From assembly GCF_001865675.1 (NCBI RefSeq), contig NZ_CP011319.1:4340001-4404000 (forward strand): a stretch of 64,000 nt of DNA, given 5' to 3'. This DNA comes from Janthinobacterium sp. 1_2014MBL_MicDiv. Its GTDB lineage: Bacteria > Pseudomonadota > Gammaproteobacteria > Burkholderiales > Burkholderiaceae_D. This document shows positions 61,409 to 64,000 of this stretch, piece after piece. Made by a program: the position numbers and the translations under genes. Positions within the stretch are counted from its first letter, which is position 1. Each line of letters opens with the position of its first letter. The notes beneath the pieces are model-generated. The model saw only the letters and a program-made list of their open reading frames with translations, searched no databases and had not been told where the DNA came from.

Positions 61409-62584
61409 TTAGTTTCCTTTACCGGCAACGGCGGTGCTGCTGCTGGCCACGGCGGCGGCAGGCACGGCCTTGGCCGCCGTCAACTCCACTTTCTGGCCAT
61501 CCTTGAAGGTCGAGCCCGGCGTGCGCAGCACGGTGTCGCCGCTGGCCAGCCCGCTTTGCACTTCCCACTGGCCCGTGCGCACGTCGCGCGCGCCGATGCG
61601 CAAGCTGGTCTTTTGCAAGGCCTTGTCCTTGACTTTCCACGTGTACGTCACGTCGCCCGCCTTCACCAGGGCCGAATCGGGGATCATCAGGGCGCTGACG
61701 GTATCCGTTTCGATGCGGCCTTCCGCATACAGGCCGGCCACGCGCGGCTGTTCCTTGTCATTGAAATCGACGAGCACGGCCACCTGGCGCGTGATGGCGT
61801 TGGCGGCTGGATCGACGCGGCGCACCTTGCCCGAGAAATCCTGGCCCGGATAACCATTGATGCGGAACAACACCGGCTGGCCCACCTTGACGACGCCGAT
61901 CTTGTCGGCCGATACCAGGCCCTCCAGGCGCATGCTGGTCGGATCGATGACGCGGATCAACTCCTTGCCGATTTGCGCCGTATCGCCGTTAGATACCTTG
62001 CGCTCGCTCACGATGCCGTCGAACGGCGCGCGCACGAGCGTGCGCTGCAGCTGCTGGCGGGCCTGGGCGGCGCGGCTCTTCGCGGCCGACAGGTCGCTCT
62101 GCGCATTGTTGCGGCGGATTTCCGCGTCTTCCAGCGCCTGCGTCGACGTCATGCCCGAGGCGCGCAGGGTCTTCATGCGCTGGAACATGCGTTCGGACTG
62201 CTCCAGCACCTGGCTCGAGGCGCGGCTCGCTTCCTCGGCCGAATTGAGGCTGTCGCGGATGGCCGTTTCATCCAGGCGCACCAGCACGTCGCCGCGCTTC
62301 ACGGCTTCGCCATTTTCCTTCATGACCTGGATCACCACGGCCGACACTTCGGCGCGCAGGTCGGCATTGCGCTCTGGCTGCACGGAACCGGTGATCACGG
62401 GCCCCGATGCCAGCGCATTGCTCTGGATGGTCAACATGTCTTCCGGGGAAATCAGCAAATTGACGGCGGCGCTGGCCTGTTCCTTGCCGTCCTTGCCAAC
62501 GCCCTTGCCAGGATCTTTGGATTCTTTGCCACAGGCGGTCAGGGCAGAAGCGATTGCCAGAACAAACAGGGTTTTGCGCAACAT
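61409..62584 (-). CDS. RND efflux periplasmic adaptor lipoprotein
   Basis: A 391-residue membrane fusion protein. Signal with lipobox ASALTAC (Cys18) and a Lys/Gly-rich linker. Then the barrel-sandwich half: ADLRAEVSAVVIQVMKENGEAVKRGDVLVRLDE, helical hairpin EASRASSQVLEQSERMFQRMKTLRASGMTSTQALEDAEIRRNNAQSDLSAAKSRAAQARQQLQRTLVRAPFDGIVSERKVSNGDTAQIG, and beta-barrel / membrane-proximal domains. First gene of the pair with the permease. No regulator of TetR or two-component type is next to it. Confidence 0.95.
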   Translation of the reverse strand: MLRKTLFVLAIASALTACGKESKDPGKGVGKDGKEQASAAVNLLISPEDMLTIQSNALASGPVITGSVQPERNADLRAEVSAVVIQVMKENGEAVKRGDVLVRLDETAIRDSLNSAEEASRASSQVLEQSERMFQRMKTLRASGMTSTQALEDAEIRRNNAQSDLSAAKSRAAQARQQLQRTLVRAPFDGIVSERKVSNGDTAQIGKELIRVIDPTSMRLEGLVSADKIGVVKVGQPVLFRINGYPGQDFSGKVRRVDPAANAITRQVAVLVDFNDKEQPRVAGLYAEGRIETDTVSALMIPDSALVKAGDVTYTWKVKDKALQKTSLRIGARDVRTGQWEVQSGLASGDTVLRTPGSTFKDGQKVELTAAKAVPAAAVASSSTAVAGKGN

Positions 62585-62778
62585 GGGTAATTCTCCGGAT
62601 AGATAGCACCGTTACCGTACCGGCAGCCCGGATAGGGCGGCAGGCGATAGCAGGCATTTATTTTTATTAAAACCACAAGCGCCAAAGTATCCATGAGCGT
62701 GTCTGGGCATGTCAATCGGCGGTTTCCTGTAATGCTTTAATCTATGGATGAAACGTAGTTTTTACGCCCTGAAACGCA

Positions 62779-62802
62779 AAACCCCGCCTTGAAGCGGGGT
62801 TT
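62779..62802 (-). terminator. Bidirectional terminator after the divergent PAP2 gene
   Basis: AAACCCCGC, loop CTTGAA (approx), GCGGGGTTT: 9-bp perfect stem with T and A runs. It lies 42 bp after the stop of the minus-strand gene. Confidence 0.85.
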
Positions 62803-62843
62803 CATGTCGATAGGCGGCGATGCTGCGCCGCTCTAAAAAGATG

Positions 62844-63269
62844 TTATTTGGCAAATACGGCATTGATCAGGAAACCGATCGCCACGCCCGTGCACAGGCC
62901 GCCGGCAATTTCCACCAGCGTATGGCCCATGCGCTCGCGCAAGGTCTTGTGTGCGGCGCTGGCCGCTTCCCCGGCCAGGCGGTTGATGGCCGCCGCCTGC
63001 TTGCCCACGTGCTGGCGCAGGCTGTTGGCGTCGATGATGACGATGAAGGCCAGGGTGACGGCCACGCCGAAGGCCGGATGGCCTATGCCTTCGCGCAAGG
63101 CGATCAGGGTCGCCATGCTGGAAACGACGGCGCTATGGTTGCTGGGAAAGCCGCCATTGCCGACCAGGCCGAATGCCCACTGCCGGGTACGGGCGCTGTT
63201 GATCAGGAATTTGATCGGTCCCACCAGGATCCAGGTGATCAGGGGCGTGACGAGGTAAGCGATATCCAC
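62844..63269 (-). CDS. Divergent PAP2 family membrane protein
   Basis: A 141-residue protein with several hydrophobic segments. Motifs: FLINSARTRQWAFGLVGNGGFPSNHSAVVSSMATLIALREGIGHPAFGVAVTLAFIVIIDANSLRQHVGKQAAAINRL, the divergent PAP2 (DUF212/YuiD) pattern with the GGFPSNHSA and RQHVGKQA signatures. The family is related to acid phosphatases but its substrate is not settled. Short for a phosphatase, normal for this family. Confidence 0.88.
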   Translation of the reverse strand: MDIAYLVTPLITWILVGPIKFLINSARTRQWAFGLVGNGGFPSNHSAVVSSMATLIALREGIGHPAFGVAVTLAFIVIIDANSLRQHVGKQAAAINRLAGEAASAAHKTLRERMGHTLVEIAGGLCTGVAIGFLINAVFAK

Positions 63270-63516
63270 GGGGTATTCCTTCTTATATGTCTAAAAGTAT
63301 GTCAGGGGCTGCGGTGGCCAAAAGGGGCGCGCCGCAATTATCGCAGATCAACCGCGCCAGCAGAACTGTCTGTCCACGGCCTATAAAAACGCCGCCAGCG
63401 GCGGTGATAATATAAAATCATGGCATATACAACAATTGACGTATATCAACACTGGCAGTGGCGCGCAGCGCGGCGCTGATAATCAAACGTCTTTCCACAC
63501 TTGCAACGGGGTCTCC

Positions 63517-64000
63517 ATGCGGCATTTCAGAATCTCTTTTTTAGTTACCTTCATCCTGATGGCGGTGGCCGGCTGGTGGGGCTACAGCCACGGCGGCGTG
63601 CCAGGCATGATCCAGGCCCTGTGGATCACGGGCGTGCTGGGCATCATGGAAGTGTCGCTGTCCTTCGACAATGCGGTGGTGAATGCCTCGGTCTTGCGCC
63701 ACTGGAATGAGTTCTGGCAAAAACTGTTCTTGACCGTGGGTATCCTCGTCGCCGTCTTCGGCATGCGGTTGCTGTTCCCGCTGGTCATCGTTTCCGTCGC
63801 CACGGGCCTGGGCCTGGTCGACGTGTGGACCATGGCCACCACCACGCCGGAAGTGTATGCCAAGCACCTGACGGACAACCATGCCCAGGTGGCGGCCTTC
63901 GGCGGCGCCTTCCTGCTGCTGGTATTCCTGAATTTCATGTTCGACGATGAAAAGGAATTGCACTGGCTGGGCTGGGCCGAGGAAAAAGTCAACGCGCTGG
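63517..64000 (+). CDS. DUF475 / TerC-like integral membrane protein, N-terminal part (cut by window edge)
   Basis: The frame starts at ATG 63517 and runs off the right edge (161 codons seen). It encodes several membrane helices: RISFLVTFILMAVAGWWGYSHG, ALWITGVLGIMEVSLSFDNAVVNASVLRHWNEFWQKLFLTVGILVAVFGMRLLFPLVIVSVATGLG. The LSFDNAVVNASVLRHW segment is the hallmark of DUF475 in the TerC/YkoY superfamily, implicated in metal efflux or tellurite resistance. The 247 bp upstream include the divergent PAP2 promoter region; I see no obvious Mn-sensing leader. Confidence 0.88.
   Translation, partial: MRHFRISFLVTFILMAVAGWWGYSHGGVPGMIQALWITGVLGIMEVSLSFDNAVVNASVLRHWNEFWQKLFLTVGILVAVFGMRLLFPLVIVSVATGLGLVDVWTMATTTPEVYAKHLTDNHAQVAAFGGAFLLLVFLNFMFDDEKELHWLGWAEEKVNAL

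Overview
This window looks like a chromosomal segment of a GC-rich betaproteobacterium of the Oxalobacteraceae (Janthinobacterium / Duganella / Massilia type). The lineage call is inference from gene content, codon usage and synteny: dnaX-ybaB-recR next to the SRP RNA, a riboflavin cluster ending in nusB, a minor-pilin operon, and ybgC-tolQRAB-pal-cpoB followed by tRNA-Lys. I see no plasmid, phage, integrase, IS or CRISPR signature.

Layout. 1-9.7 kb: N-terminal end of a Cache-domain sensor, the cstA-ybdD peptide-transport pair, a hybrid histidine kinase followed 1 bp later by a REC-PAS-GGDEF-EAL protein, and a phytase-like lipoprotein. 9.8-18.7 kb: CoA transferase, recR, ybaB, dnaX, ffs (SRP RNA), a repeat-rich spacer, ubiD, a lytic transglycosylase behind a long leader, and nusB. 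18.8-25.3 kb: riboflavin genes ribD, ribE, ribBX and ribH, interrupted by osmC and a Gln/Ala-rich protein of unknown function. 25.4-33.0 kb: type IV pilus minor-pilin operon pilV-pilW-pilX-pilY1-pilE-fimT. 33.4-35.5 kb: nrdR and glyA, with glyA behind a ZTP (pfl) riboswitch. 35.8-41.2 kb: the Tol-Pal envelope system. 41.2-47.4 kb: a tRNA-Lys pair with its terminator occurs twice and brackets about 5.6 kb of accessory genes (conserved hypothetical, acyltransferase, ArsR/ene-reductase, MarR/MFS). 47.4-51.3 kb: AraC regulator, small hypothetical, IMPACT-family protein, a probable immunity-type gene pair and small proteins. 51.5-58 kb: cystine symporter, histidine phosphatase, a TonB receptor paired with an exported SAM hydrolase-family enzyme, and a Thr/Pro lipoprotein. 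58-64 kb: RND efflux pair, divergent PAP2 protein, and the start of a DUF475 membrane protein.

The most informative observations are the ZTP riboswitch on glyA, the duplicated tRNA-Lys unit around accessory genes, the exported DUF62 enzyme beside a TonB receptor, a double-CXXCG immunity-like gene with an unknown partner, a RibB whose GTP cyclohydrolase II half has lost its metal and catalytic motifs (RibBX), and several families of palindromic intergenic repeats, one of which flanks ribBX in inverted orientation.
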